Source: Tribonema minus
Lineage: Eukaryota; Sar; Xanthophyceae; Tribonematales; Tribonemataceae
Length of the DNA stretch: 64,000 bases
Assembly (NCBI GenBank): GCA_017506865.1
Contig: JAFCMP010000024.1
Location: forward strand, 186,001 to 250,000
Direction: 5' to 3'
A program made the translations under genes and the position numbers. The notes under the pieces were generated by a model. That model worked only from the letters and a program-made list of their open reading frames with translations. It was not told where the DNA came from and made no database searches. Positions 22,866-34,824 of this stretch are shown here, one piece after another (position 1 is the first letter of the stretch; every line of letters begins with the position of its first letter).

Positions 22866-25800
22866 CTACAAGCTGATCTTGCGGAACGCGTCGTGCGCCG
22901 CGACGTTGTACGCCTCCGCGAGCGTCGGGTAGTTGAAGACGGCGTTGCGGAAGTAGTCCACGGTTCCGCCCATGGCCATAACCACCTGTTCAACAATTGC
23001 AATGATGGCGCGCCATGCGGTGAGCAACGGGCAGAAATGGCGTAGAGAATGCGCTGGGGACGGTTCGTGGTCAATGCAAGAGGCTGTTGCGGGCACGCGT
23101 GACAGACTGGCACGGCATTGTATGGCAAACCTACGCATTCACCATACCACAGTCATCACCAGACCTGCCATGTCACAAAAACTGGTGCCGCTCATGGCCA
23201 TAAGCGCCTGTTGCGAGGCGGCGGCGACGGCGTGTCAGCGCTATGAGCCGCGCAGTGCAACACAGTCTTGAAACATACGGAAAAGCCTGCGAAGAGCAGT
23301 AAAGTGGCTGACATCGCGCATTCATGTTTCATCATGTAGGGATGGTCTAAGGTACGTACAACCCATGTGGGTATGTTCGATCAACTTCGTTTTGTATATC
23401 AGGAGCAATTGCAGAGGCACGAGTGTCGTGAATGATCCGGCACTTGCTTGTAATGGATATGGTGCAGGCATGCGACATAATGGAAAAAATGGCGCAACAG
23501 CCCAACTTCACACGGGACCTATTCAGTGTGCGAACACTGGACCTATTCAGTATTCGCACCTGTCCAATGTGGATGATCTCTGTGGCGCCCTCGCCAATGG
23601 CGTGCACGCCCAGCAGCTGGAGCGTCTCCCTGTGGAAGATAAGCTTGAGGAAGCCGTCCGCGCCACCCAGCATCTGCCCCTTGGCGAGCTCCTGCGGCGG
23701 CGGCAGCAGCGGCGGTGGAAGCGACGGCGGCAGCAGCAGCGACGTGTGAGACCATCATAATCTATACATACTGTTGCACAATTAACTATACTCGAAAAAA
23801 TGTTCTACTCGCAATCGAGTCAGTGCCCAGCGCCCCTCCCCCCCCCCTCTAGCGCTTCCTTCGTGATTGATACTTTGACATATGCTATGCTACAGAGAAG
23901 CATGCCTTTTCTTTTAACTTTTTTTGCGGTTCGTGTCAAAGAAACCACATCTAAGCTCGGAGACGTCGTTGACTCCGCTCCGACTCCGACTCCGCCCCGG
24001 CCGGAGCGGAGTCGGAGTCGTTAGGCATATCTCATGTTTTTGCTCTCTGGCCAGGGACTCCCCCCCCTCCTCTGTCAGCTGCAATACATACAAACTCCAT
24101 TTAGTAAATACTTGTAAGCAGCAGAAATTCACAGTGAAATTTGTCAGCTGCAACACACGACTCCATTTAGCCACTACTTTGAAATGGCAAAAACTCACTC
24201 TGTGACAACTGTCAGCTGCAATACAGGACTCCATGTAGCAAGCAACTGCTTAGCAGTAGCAAAAACTCACGGTGAAGTCGGCGACGCCGATCTCGTAGGG
24301 GACCCCTTCCTCCTTCAATTGCGCATCGGGTTTCCCCATCATGCTGATATCGGGTATGGTGTAAGTAAAACTGATTCAAACTTCAACACTGACATTGATC
24401 TGGTTTCAACCCTACAGGGGTCTGACTTACCCAGACTTGAAAATATACACACAACACTTCATAATCGACAACGTTAGTATTTAGCAAGGACTCACCGTAA
24501 AGTCCGCGACGCCAATCTCGTAGGGGACCCCTTCCTCCGTCAATTGCGCCTCGGGCTTGCCTATCATGCTGATCTCGGGTATGGTGTAGATGCCGTAGGG
24601 GAAGAGGTGCTCGCTGGAGCGGCCCAGGAAGCCGCCGTCCATGGGGCTCCGGATCTGTCAGCCAGAAGAGTGATATTAAGCATTGAGCTTTGACGCTGTC
24701 ATCCGACAAAACTCATGAGAGCGCAGGGAACAAAATCCGTCATCGATATGCGCCGATTAGCGCCATGGTGCGCATGAACCTGACCCTAACCCTAACCCTA
24801 ACCCCTACCCCTAACCCTAAGTGAGCACGAAGCGCAGACAGCGTCCACAACGTCGCCAGTACTGTTTTCTTCTGCGATCTCGATTGTGCGAATCATTCCT
24901 GTCAACTACTGTGAGAATTATGGCCGCTGCAAGCGCAACGCGCCCTCTCATCATGCTGTTGTCCGCAGTGGCGGCACCTTCGTCCAGCGCCATGGCGAGC
25001 GCTAGGCGCAGAAACCGCCCACAATTGTCAAAGCATCCCTGTTTACGAAACCCCCGCATTCCATGTGATTTTGTGTTTCAAGAAGTGTGATTTTTGTACT
25101 TCAAAAAGTGTCCATCGTGCGCGCAGCCCGCCCACTCACTCACCATGCTGTGGTCCGCAGCGGCAGCGCCGGCGGCGCCGTCGTCGAGCGCCATGGCCAG
25201 CGCCGCGGCGTGCTGCCCGTGCCACATGTGTTTGGAGGTGTTCTTATCTTCTGCCATCTCAATATTTTCGCCGAAGCTTTATGAATGTAAGCAATCTTGA
25301 GGAAAGTGCCCATTTTGTGCACAACGCGCCCTCTCACCATGCTGTGGTCCGCGGCAGCGGCGCCGTCGTCGAGCGCCATGGCCAGCACTATGCACACAAA
25401 GCGCCCACAACTTCAAAAGTATTATTATCTTCTGTGGGCGGGCGGTCCCACTGTTTCAAACTATTGTGTATCGTGAATACAATGGCCATCTTGCGCGCTC
25501 TCACCATGCTGTGGATTGCGGCGGCGGACCCCACGGCGCCGTCGTCGAGCGCCATGGCGAGCGCCGCGGCGTGCTGCCCGTGCCACTGCCATTCCTTTCT
25601 TCTGTGCCCCCAGATTTCCATGTATTTAAAAAAGTGTCCGATATGTGAGCGACGCGCCCTCTCACCATGCTGTGATCCGCGACGGCTGCTGCGGCGGCGC
25701 CGTCATCGACCGCCATTGCCAGTCCTACGCACAGAAAACGCCCCCCCCACCCCCCGTCTTCGGAAGCACTCTTTTCTTCCATGCTTTCGACTTTCCACGC

Positions 25801-28800
25801 TATTTTAGAAAGTACTCCCTGAGGAAAGTGGTGCTGAGTTCTCACCATGCTGTGGTCCGCTGTGGCGGCGGCGCCGGCGGCGCCATCATCCAGCGCCGTG
25901 GCGAGCGCTGCGGCGTGCTGCCCGTGCCACATGTGCAGCGCGGCACGCCGCCCCTGCTCCATGCCATTATTGTACTTCAAAAAGTGTCAATTTGGGCGCA
26001 GCCCGCCCGCTCTCTCACCATGCTGTGATCGGCGGGCGCAGCGCCGGCGGCGCCGTCATCCAGCGCCATGGCGAGCGCTGCGGCGTGCTGCCCGTGCCGC
26101 ATGTGCAGCGCGGCGCGGCGCCCCCGCTCCATGTGACTATCGTACTTCAAAAAGTGTGATTTTTGTACTTCAAAAAGTGTCCATCGTGCGCGCAGCCCAC
26201 CCACTCACTCACCATGCTGTGATCGGCGGGCGCAGCGCCGGCGGCGCCGTCATCCAGCGCCATGGCGAGCGCTGCCGCGTGCTGCCCGTGCCACATGTGC
26301 AGCGCGGCGCGGCGACCCTGCTCCATGGACGTGGAGGCGAGCGCGGGGTAGCCAATGACGTCGCCGCACGCGTACACGCGCGGGTTGGACGTCTGGTAGA
26401 AGTCGTTCACCTCCAGGAGGCCGCGGTTGTCCGTCTCGAGGCCCACGGAGCCGAGCGACAGGGAGTCGGTGTTGCCCTGCATGGGGGCGGCGCGCGCGCG
26501 GGACGGTCACTGGGTTCAGAATTGTGCAATGTTGCGACACGGGGCCGGCGTTACGGGGTAGGGTTAGGGTTAGGTTAGGGTTGGGGTTAGGGTTAGGCTA
26601 ACCCTGAGTTGCCCTTGCCCAGCGCGGACATGTATTGCACTTGATGCTGCTGTGGAACCGAGCGACAGGGAGTCAGTCGGTGTTGCCCTGCGCGAGGGCG
26701 GTGTGCGTGCAGAGCGGCCGCTGAGTTAGGACTGAGCAAGCTTGCGCCGTGGCACGATGCAGGAGCAACGATCAGGCGAGACGCCACGGATTTCATTGCG
26801 CTAGATGCAGGCTTTGTGGAGTTAACGCTGAGTGAGTCGGTGTTGCCCTGCACGGGGGGTTAGGGTTAGGGTTAGGGTTAGCGCGTGCGGCGCGGTGGCA
26901 GAGTCAGGACTGAGCACAATGTTGCGTCGTGGCGCGAGGCGGGGCCGTTGGACACGCCGCTAACCAGCATGGAATTCATTGCGCGTGATGTTGCTTATGC
27001 GGAGTCAATCCAACACTGAGCGAGTCTGTGTTGCCCTGCACGCGGCATCATGGCAAGGTCAGTAATGAGCACCATGTTGCGTCGTGGCATGATGCAGGGC
27101 TAATGATCAGGCGACACGCCATTGCCCAACACATAAGGTATGACGCTTGATGCTGCTGCGAAGCAGCGCAACAGGGAGCGAATGTTGCCCTGCGCGCAGC
27201 GGCGCGGTTGCGGAGTGAGAACTGTTCCTCCGTGCCAGCGATCCGGCGAGACGCCGCTGCTCAACACCTGAAATGTACTGCGATGTTCTGTGGACCACAA
27301 GCGACAGCGAGCCGGTGTTGCCCTGCGCAGGCGGCGCACGCGCAGCGCGGTTGCAGAGCTGAGACTGAGCAGTGTTGCGCCGTGTCATGATGCGCGGCCA
27401 ACGATCAGGTGAGGCGCCGGTTGCTCAGCACGGGCTTGATGCCAGTTTCGTTTCGTTGAGAACCAATGAGCGAGCTTGTGCGTGCGGCGCGGTGGCGGAG
27501 ACAGAGCTGAGCAGCGCTGCGCTGTCGCGCGTGACGCAATAACAAGAGTCCGTGCGGCGGAGGCTGGAGGCGAGCAGTGTCGCGCCGCTGTGTCAGCGAT
27601 CAGGCGAGTCGCCGCTGTCCAGCGCAGAATTGATGAAGTTGCTGCCGCACCGCGTACCTGCCATCCTGTGGTGTACAGCACGCCTAATTAGCGGACGCCC
27701 CTGGTATCAATCATTGATAAAAAGGTTTAGAAACTTTATCTGCCTCTGATGCTGCGGTTCTCGAGTATACCTGCCCATGATGTACACGTGAACGCCACCT
27801 GCCTCGCATTATGCGCATGTGCTGAGACCATCCCACTTACATGATGATATTGTGCCCGCGCGCATAAGCCTACCCATGGCACACACCATCACCTGCCCTA
27901 TCGTGCCGCAACGCCCCGTTACAGAGAGTGCGCCACCTCCAGAATTCAAATGTATTGCAGCTGACCCACTGCAGAAACCACACTGCTTCTAATAACGTGA
28001 CCACGCGGCATACCTGCCTACCCATGGCGTACAGCATCGCGTCGCCCACCACTTTCTTGCCGGAGCTGAGGTGCGCGACCACGCGCCCCCTGCCCCCTGA
28101 GCCCCCCGCATCCGTTTTCTCCACGCGTTCGACCTGAAAGCAGCAGGGCACAGGTGTGGTGGTGAGTGTTGCAGCGTAGAGAGCTGCGTAACCGTCAAGC
28201 GTGCAGACAGCACTGAGCATGTAAGTGCCATGTGCTCCAACAGTGAGCGATGTTGCGTGGTGTTAAGTGCTGTGACATTGTGGTGGCGCCTGCCCCAAGA
28301 GCCCCCTGCATCTGTATTCTCCACACGTTCAACCTGAGAGCAGCAGCCAAAGGTGCGGTTTTTGAAATATGTACCAAAACTGGGCTTAAAGCTACGGTCA
28401 TACTCTGAAGTACATGGAAGTTCATGGACATGTGAACTCGAAGTCTTGACCCACCGTGCGTGGAAGCACATGAGTGTGTCAACGTGGAAGCCCGAGGGTG
28501 CGTCAACATGGAGGCTTTGCATCAAATTTGAAGCCGGGCCTGAGCCTTGGCAAGCTGCTCGCTACAAAAAAAAACGGTGGCTGCAGGCAGATGTGGTCCA
28601 CCTCCTCCTAACCCTAGTTTAATCCACAACGAGTAACGAGACATGATGCGTTGACGCGGTGCCTCGCTCACCATCTAGCCCTGGACCCCTAGTTCAAACC
28701 CTAATGGTAGCAAAAGATGATCGTTCATGCGGTGCGTCGCTCACCTCTCATTCAGGAGGAAGCGCGCGTCCTTTGTACGCATGGAGTACATGAGCGCCTG

Positions 28801-31800
28801 GACAAACTTCCCCCTAACCCTAACCCTAGATCAAACTCTAACCAGCAGCAAGTGATAACCGCTGGCGCCTCGCTCACCTTCTCATTCAGGAGGAAGCGCG
28901 CGCCCTTTGTACGCATGGAGTACATGAGCGCCTGTACGACCTCCACATAATCCTAACCCTAATTCAAGCCCTAATTGAAGTAGCAAGTGATGACCGCTGG
29001 CGCCTGGCTCACCTTCTCATTCAGGAGGAAGCGCGCGCCCTTCGTGCGCATGGAGTACATGAGTGCCTGGACTACCTCCCTGCAGCCAAGCAACAGCGGC
29101 GCGCGCGCACAACAATGTGAGGTCAGTGGGAGGGCGAGCCTAATGATGAGAAACCGCCGAGTAAGCACTTACAGAAGTCACCTTTTGCTATGGGCTGAGG
29201 TTAAAGGGTGGTGGACGGAGTCGGTCGCCTCCTAAATAGTCACGGACGCGTGCAAGAGTAGTCTTTGAAGCTTTCAGTATCATGACACAAGCGTGTTTGA
29301 TGAAGCCGTGAAGCGCCACGCAGGATGAAGGGGATAATCATGTGAGGCGCTGACACTTAAAGTGAGGGTAAAGGTCAGGGTTAGGGTGAGTGTGCAGAGA
29401 GCAGGCTGGCGATGCACACACGGTCACACGAGTGGGGCGCGCATGGGCGTAGGGGCTAGGGTTAGGGTCAGCGTTAGGGTTAGTTGCGCGCGCCATCAAG
29501 ATCATCAGCAAATTGCAGCAGCTTCATCACCGAAATCCCGAGCCGCGCCGCATACGACGAGCTGGCGCGCGTCAGGCTGCCCTTAACCCTAACCCTGACC
29601 CTCAGTGTGCAGATGACTGCTGCCAGCGCGAGCGCACATGCGTGTCAGCCAGCCCCAGCATCCCGCCGCATGAGTCGGTGAGCTGACCCTCACCCTCATC
29701 AGCCCGGAGGTCAAAGCTTGCGCCACCCGATGTGGACGCACGCATCGAGGAGCTGCGCGCTGCTCACTAACCCTAACGCTGCTCACTAAACCTAACCCTA
29801 ACCCTAACCCTTACCGTAACCCCTGTGTCCTAACCTAACCCTGATCGATACCCTAACACCAGCACCTTGTCGCGCGGGGCCCATGACCGTGACGTTCATC
29901 TCTCGGGTATAGTGTTCACCGCGCTCAGCGCTGTCACCATGAATGAACAGCGCATGAATTACGGTTAGGGTTAGCCGCTGCGCACCGCGCTGCACTTGGC
30001 AACGGCGCAGCCCAGCATCGTGATGTGTATGTCCCCTGTCTGACATTCATCTGAGCGCTGCCACCATGAAATGAATGAATGAACGAATGGACGGTGAATG
30101 AGCGCGCCGCTCACATGTCCGCGAAGCCCGGCATCTTGTCGCGCGGGCCAACAGCAGCAGTACACACAAACGTGGCACCTAATGTTGATGGCGAGTCATG
30201 CAAGGCTCTCTGGAGTTCTGAGCAGTAGTACACACAGCACGGCATCTAATGCCAACAGCTTTGGCCCCAGCCTGAAAAGTGCCCTTCCTCTGCCTTCTCC
30301 TAGCTGCTGCCCTCGTCTTCTTCTTCCTCCACACCCTCAAGCTCCTGGCTGGCATCTCATCTTCAAGCCCATGCCAGGTACTGCAACCTAGCACTGTTGT
30401 CTGCTTAGCGCCATGAGCGGTGTAGATCCGCACGCCTGCTGGTGCCCTGGCGAGGGGCAGGGGCAGGCGTAGGGTGACGCCATCGTTCAAGGCGGTGGAG
30501 GCGCAAGAGTCTGTGCAAGCGATGTCCCTCTCTCGCAGCCCACCGCCGGCGCGCGCACAGACTCTTGCTTGCAAGGCGGTTGCAAGGCGGTAGAGGCGCA
30601 AGAGTCTGTGCGCACGCCGGCGGCGGGGTGCGAGAGAGGGACATCTCTTGCGCCTCCACCGCCTTGAACGATGGCGTCACACTACGCCTGCCCTGCCCCT
30701 CGCCAGGGCACCATGAGCGGTGTAGACCCGCACGCCTGCTGGTGCTAAGCAGATAACAGTGCTACTAGGTTGCAGTACCTCGCAGGGGGCTTGAAGGTGA
30801 GATGCCAGCCAAGACCTTGTGGGTGCAGTAGAAGAGGATGAAGAGGGCGGTAGCCAAGAGAAGGCAGGGGAAGAGCACTATACAGGCTGGGGCCAAAGCT
30901 GTTGGCATTAGGCGCCGTTTTGTGTATGATGTTCATGATGCTGAGCGCTGCCAACATGAAATGAATGAATGAATGAATGAACATTAACTGAATGTGCTAA
31001 CAAATTCACGTGTCCGCGAAGTCCAGCATCGTGTCGCGCAGGTCGATGTTGGTCCCGGGTATGATCTTCATCATGCCGATGAACAAGCAAACCCTAATCC
31101 TACCCTTACCCCTACCTCCAACCCTAACACTGAATGAATGCGCTACCTACTCACGTGTCGGCGAAGCCCAGCATCTTGTCGCGCGGGTCGATGACCGTGA
31201 CGTTCGTCCCAGGGATGATGTTCATCATGCTGGCGTACTCCATGCCGATGACGCCGGCGCCGACGACCATGAGCTCGCGCGGCACGTCGCGCACGCCACC
31301 CCACAGCAGCTGGTCCGAGTCAAAGACGCGCACGCCGTCGAAGGGGATGTGCGCGGGGCGCAGCGGGCGCGTGCCGCACGCAATGAGGACGTTCTCCGCG
31401 GACAGCGCCATCTTGGCCATGTTCGCGTCGAGATGCCTGGAAAAAAGCGGATGAATCACGTGTGTGAGTAAATGAGTCCAGTGCACGCAGCGGGCGCGTC
31501 CCGCACGCTTCTCAGCATCTTGGCCATGTTTGCATCGAGGTGCCTTTGCGGGCGGGGTGGGGGGTGGGGGGGGGGAAGCGCAGGTGAGATTGGCCGATCA
31601 CTCATGAATGATCATTCATGGATGATTTTCGTTGATAAATTAATTCATTAAAATGTGCGCGGGGCCCAGCGGGCGCGTGCCGTAAGCGATGAGGACATTC
31701 TCGGCGGAGAGCGCCATCTCGGCCATGTTCACGTCGAGGTGCCTGGAAGAGAACGGCAGCATTCATTCATCCATGAACGGTTCACTACTCATCCATGAAT

Positions 31801-34800
31801 GAATGAATGACCAGTATTCACAAATGAGTGAGTGTCAGATGCACGCAGCGGGCGCGTGCCGCTTGAGAATGTTCTCGGCGGACAGCGCCATCTTGGCGAC
31901 GATCGCGTCGAGGTGTGTTTGTGTGTGAGTGCGCGACATGTTCATCAGGAGCGACAGCACAACCCTCCATAATGAACTTCAGCTCTTGAGGTTGATGCAC
32001 GTGTACGCGGAAGCCGCGCTCTCGTGGCTCTTGTGGTTGGCGTCCGTCTTGCGAACCATTACGCCCTCCGCACGCGAAAAACCTTCAACACTTGAAGTTG
32101 ACACACCTGTACGCGGACGCCTCGCTCTCGTGGCTCGCGTCCGTCTTGAGCACCATGACGCGCACGGCGCCCTCCGACGTGGCGTCGCTCCACACACACA
32201 ATACCTTCCAGACGTGAAGTTGACGCACCATATGCGGACGCCGCGCTCTCGTGGCTCTTGCGATTGGCGTCCGCTTGGGCAAGAAAGAACCTTGACCCAC
32301 ATGCGCTACTTCAATTCAAAGCGACGCGCAACTGTACGCAGAGGCCGCGCTCTCGTGGCTCGCGTCCGTCTGGAGCACCGTGACGCGCACGGCGCCCTCC
32401 AACATGGCATCGCTCCCCACACCCAGAAATCTTCAACACTTGAAGTTGACGCACCTGTACGTGGTCGTTGCGCTATCATGGATCTTGTGGTTGGCGTCCG
32501 TCTTGAGGACCATGGCGCACCATGACACACGCAAACATAACTTCAAAGATTGAAGTTTGTGTTGAAGCTGACATACCTTTACGCGGACGCCGCGCTGTCA
32601 TGACTCGAGTCCGTCTTGAGCACCATGATGCGCAAGGCGCCCTCCGACATGGCATCGCTCCACACGTGAAGAACTTCAACACTTGAAGATGACGCACCTG
32701 TATGCAGAGGCCGCGCTCTCGTAGCTCGCGTCCGTCTTGAGCACCATGACGCGCACGGCGCCCTCCGACATGGCGTCGCTCCGCATGAGAAAAACTTCAA
32801 CACTAAAAGTTGACGCACCTGTATGCGGACGCCGCGCTCTCGTGGCTCGCGTCCGTCTTGAGCACCATGATGCGCACGGCGCCCTCCGACATGGCATCGC
32901 TCGACGTGAAGGCGTCGTCCTCGTCGGCCTCGGCGAAGCGCGCCGTGCCGGTGATGACTTCTACGCCCTCGCGCCGCATCTGGTCCACGACGATGTCCGT
33001 CTCCGTCTTCTCCACCTGGCGGCGCGCGCGCGCGCATCGAAAGCAGGGGGGGCTTCGGTCAAAAGTTCAGCGATGATCCACTTTCAGACGGTGTCTTGCG
33101 CCGTGAATCTCATGGCCAGGTAAAGCAGCGATGGAGTTTAAACACCAATGCCTGTGAATTGTACGCCAAGGCCTTATCCTGACCCCTCCCTGCCCTCGCG
33201 CCACATCTGATCTACCACAATGTCCGTCTCCGTCTTCGCCACCTGACAGGGCGCGCAGTGCGGAGCGCAGCCTCAGCCAACAGTTCACTGACGGTCCAAC
33301 TGACAACTCGCGCTTTCCCACGTGCATGGCAATCAGACAAGGGCATGCACGTGGTACACAGCCCTCGCCCTAGCCCCCCCTGCCCTTGCGCGCCGAATCT
33401 AGTCCATTACAATGTCCGTCTCCGTCTTCTCCACCCGTCGGAGCGCCCACGGCAGCGGGCACGGAGCGCAGCGTCACCCACATGTGGCGCGCCGCCGCCA
33501 CGCCCGCCTCTGCCTCTCATGCGCCGCGTTTCACGGCGCGCGCCCGCCTGCGCGTGGCCGTCAGCGCCCTTCTGCAAGTGTGACGCTCCACCGCGCCGAT
33601 GCTCGCCGCCCCCACGCCCAATGCCAGCCCCGCCTCTATCCGCCCAACCCCGCTGTAGCCTAGATGCGCAGTCCATAGGCCACTGCTGCTACGCACATTG
33701 ACCGTCAAGGACCAGGCACCGAGAATACCCCAGTCAATCAGCGGCTTCGCCTCTCTCCGCCGTGCGAGCGCGTGCATTGTAACTGCTCACGCCGCTCCGA
33801 AATAGAGAACACATGCCCCCCCCCCCCCCCCCCCCCCCTGTCTTCTGCACGCACAGCAGCGGGTCTGATGCAGGTGCTGACTCGGAGCTGTCCCACCATG
33901 CTGCCGCATGACGCGCCGTGTGACCATGAGCCAGCGACCCACGCAGCCACAGCAGGGTCGAAATTAAAAAGCAATACGACGGCAAGAGGTACAGCCTCCC
34001 CCCCCCCCCACGCGCATGCATGCGCTCTCGTTCTGCACGCGCAGCTGCGGCACTCTGGTGAATCGCATCACGGCTGGCGAGCTCCGCTGCGCGCTGCCGC
34101 TCACCTTCTGCACGCGCAGCTGCAGGTCGGGCACGCTGATGCGCTCGCGCCGCGGCTGACGCACGTTGCTGAGCGCTGTGAACACCACTGAGCGCTGCCG
34201 CCGCCCATGCTGCTCAACTTCTACACGCGCAGCAGCAGGTCCGGCACAGCCCCCCCCCCCCCCCCCCCCTCTCCCCCCACGCGCGCACGCACGCGCACAC
34301 GTTCTGCACAGCGGCGGCGCCGCTGGCGCGCTGATGCATCGCGTCACGGCTGACGAACTCTGCTGCGCGCTGCTGCCCGTGCGTCTCACCTTCTGCACGC
34401 GCAGCAGCAGGTCCGGCACGCTGATGCGCTCGCGCCACGGCTGGTACGCGCGCCCGTAGAACCCCTGGTGGCGGAACCCCGTGAGGTGCAGCACCGCCTC
34501 GCGGAACGTCTTGCTCGGTATCGTCCCCGTGTGCACGCACACGCCGCCAATCATGCCGAGCTTGTCGACGACGGCGACGCGCCGCCCGAGCTTCGCCGAG
34601 TCCACCGCGCACTTCTGCGCCGCCGGCCCGCTGCCGATGATGATCAGGTCGTAGTGGCTGCTGGAAGGGCGCTGCGCGCGGCTGGAGAGGCGCCGCCGCG
34701 CGCTGCCACCGCCGCTGCTGCTGCCGCCGCTGCAGCCGAGCGGCGCGCAGGGCAGCCGGCCCGCCGCGGCGACGGCGCTGCACGTGCGCGGCGAGTGTGA

Positions 34801-34824
34801 TGCTGTTGTTAAGCGGCTCATCAT
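22866..34824 (-). CDS. sthA: Soluble pyridine nucleotide transhydrogenase (SthA/UdhA-type flavoprotein)
   Basis: Nine exons: 34824-34390, 33015-32819, 31436-31155, 29079-29013, 28133-28014, 26476-26213, 24654-24496, 23691-23560 and 22985-22866; intron phases 0,2,2,0,0,0,0,0; 591 aa. Residues 1-56 are rich in S, R and A and look like an organellar (mitochondrial-type) presequence. The FAD Rossmann motif G64-S-G-P is followed by [13 protein letters not shown] (93-105), with Thr where lipoamide dehydrogenase and glutathione reductase have the second redox Cys; this marks SthA. The NAD(P) motif [11 protein letters not shown] lies near 270-280, then [33 protein letters not shown] and the dimerisation end [10 protein letters not shown]. 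It transfers hydride between NADH and NADPH. Only 15% of the span is coding; introns are full of exon-edge copies. Confidence 0.9.
24020..24365 (-). repeat. Copies of the transhydrogenase exon 7 donor edge
   Basis: 24268-24360 repeats ~95 nt of the end of exon 7 ([12 protein letters not shown]...) with a few substitutions. Left of it, a ~75-bp unit beginning gtcagctgcaatacaggactc and ending at a degenerate actcac/gtgaa donor boundary is repeated about three times (24075-24270). Confidence 0.8.
24940..26200 (-). repeat. Seven tandem copies of the transhydrogenase exon 6 donor edge
   Basis: Copies whose donor junction (CATG|gtgag, seen as ctcaccatgctgtgatc on the plus strand) falls near 24947, 25137, 25336, 25501, 25662, 25842 and 26015, before the authentic exon border at 26213. 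Spacing is 160-200 bp. Each carries up to ~90 nt of exon coding [17 protein letters not shown], plus an intron tail with cttcaaaaagtgt. Most keep the frame and the GT. Confidence 0.9.
26477..27700 (-). repeat. Copies of transhydrogenase exon 6 acceptor and exon 5 donor edges with telomere-like runs
   Basis: Motif GTTGCCCTGC preceded by a gcgacaggga-like stretch (exon 6 start, G-N-T-D-S-L) recurs near 26670, 26840, 27030, 27187 and 27318. TTAGGG runs sit between copies at 26557-26606 and 26858-26880. Toward exon 5, donor-edge copies (A-M-L-Y-A-M-G-R-Q) appear near 27650, 27770 and 27865. Confidence 0.75.
28134..28350 (-). repeat. Copy of the transhydrogenase exon 5 acceptor edge
   Basis: About 28285-28345 repeats the exon 5 start ([11 protein letters not shown]) and its acceptor side with changes, one per intron-repeat unit. 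The unit also includes a gcacaggtgtggtggtg-like linker. Confidence 0.75.
28735..29012 (-). repeat. Two near-identical copies of transhydrogenase exon 4
   Basis: The 67-nt exon 4 ([18 protein letters not shown]) recurs at about 28750-28801 and 28881-28941. Donors are kept (GAG/AAG|gtgagc), but the acceptors are broken: copy 2 reads tgtggag out of phase and copy 1 lacks a usable AG. CCCTAA repeats separate the copies (28805-28826 and 28950-28962). Confidence 0.85.
29840..31090 (-). repeat. Copies of the transhydrogenase exon 3 donor edge
   Basis: The end of exon 3 ([11 protein letters not shown]) with its donor recurs near 31010-31080, 30108-30150, 29990-30020 (partial) and 29860-29920, with gaatgaatgaatg and CCCTAA runs between them. 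Confidence 0.75.
30239..30921. repeat. ~680-bp foldback palindrome (two ~330-bp inverted arms)
   Basis: The left arm starts cggcatctaatgccaacagc tttggcc; the right arm ends ggccaaagctgttggcatta ggcgccg. Internal landmarks mirror each other: gcatctcatcttcaagccc, tagcactgttgtctgcttagc, catgagcggtgtag, atcgttcaaggcggtggagg and gatgtccctctctcgcagc. The spacer near 30575-30583 is very short. Arms are highly similar with small indels. It lies in intron 3 of the transhydrogenase gene and has no convincing ORF. Confidence 0.8.
31437..31925 (-). repeat. Three copies of the transhydrogenase exon 3 acceptor edge
   Basis: The exon 3 start ([18 protein letters not shown]) with acceptor recurs near 31480-31550, 31655-31750 and 31836-31920, separated by gaatgaatg repeats and a G-run. 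Confidence 0.85.
31975..32800 (-). repeat. Seven copies of the transhydrogenase exon 2 donor edge
   Basis: A ~115-130 bp unit with exon 2's last ~75 nt ([19 protein letters not shown]) and the TACAG|gtgcgtc donor, joined by an acttcaacacttgaagttg linker, recurs near 31985, 32100, 32220, 32330, 32450, 32575 and 32698 before the real border at 32819. Several copies keep an intact frame and donor. Confidence 0.9.
33016..33440 (-). repeat. Two copies of the transhydrogenase exon 2 acceptor edge
   Basis: Copies near 33190-33245 and 33375-33435 repeat the start of exon 2 ([11 protein letters not shown]) with point changes. The nearer one has a damaged acceptor. Confidence 0.8.
33810..34389 (-). 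repeat. Four copies of the transhydrogenase exon 1 donor edge with C-runs
   Basis: The end of exon 1 ([10 protein letters not shown]) recurs near 33843, 34035, 34105 and 34215, each next to a long C-run on the plus strand (for example 33815-33838 and 34251-34270). Confidence 0.8.

Noticed and set aside
23975..24022. GACTCCG/CGGAGTC hairpin
   Set aside because: Short simple-sequence palindrome in an intron with no adjacent gene end or operator context.
24940..26200. Regular 160-200 bp repeats that could suggest a CRISPR array or satellite
   Set aside because: Units are copies of exon 6 with its donor, not short repeats with unique spacers, in a eukaryotic intron.
34390..34824. Dihydrolipoamide dehydrogenase or glutathione reductase identity for the flavoprotein
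   Set aside because: The second redox cysteine is replaced by Thr (G-T-I-P-S-K), and the later motifs ([19 protein letters not shown]) match the soluble transhydrogenase family.
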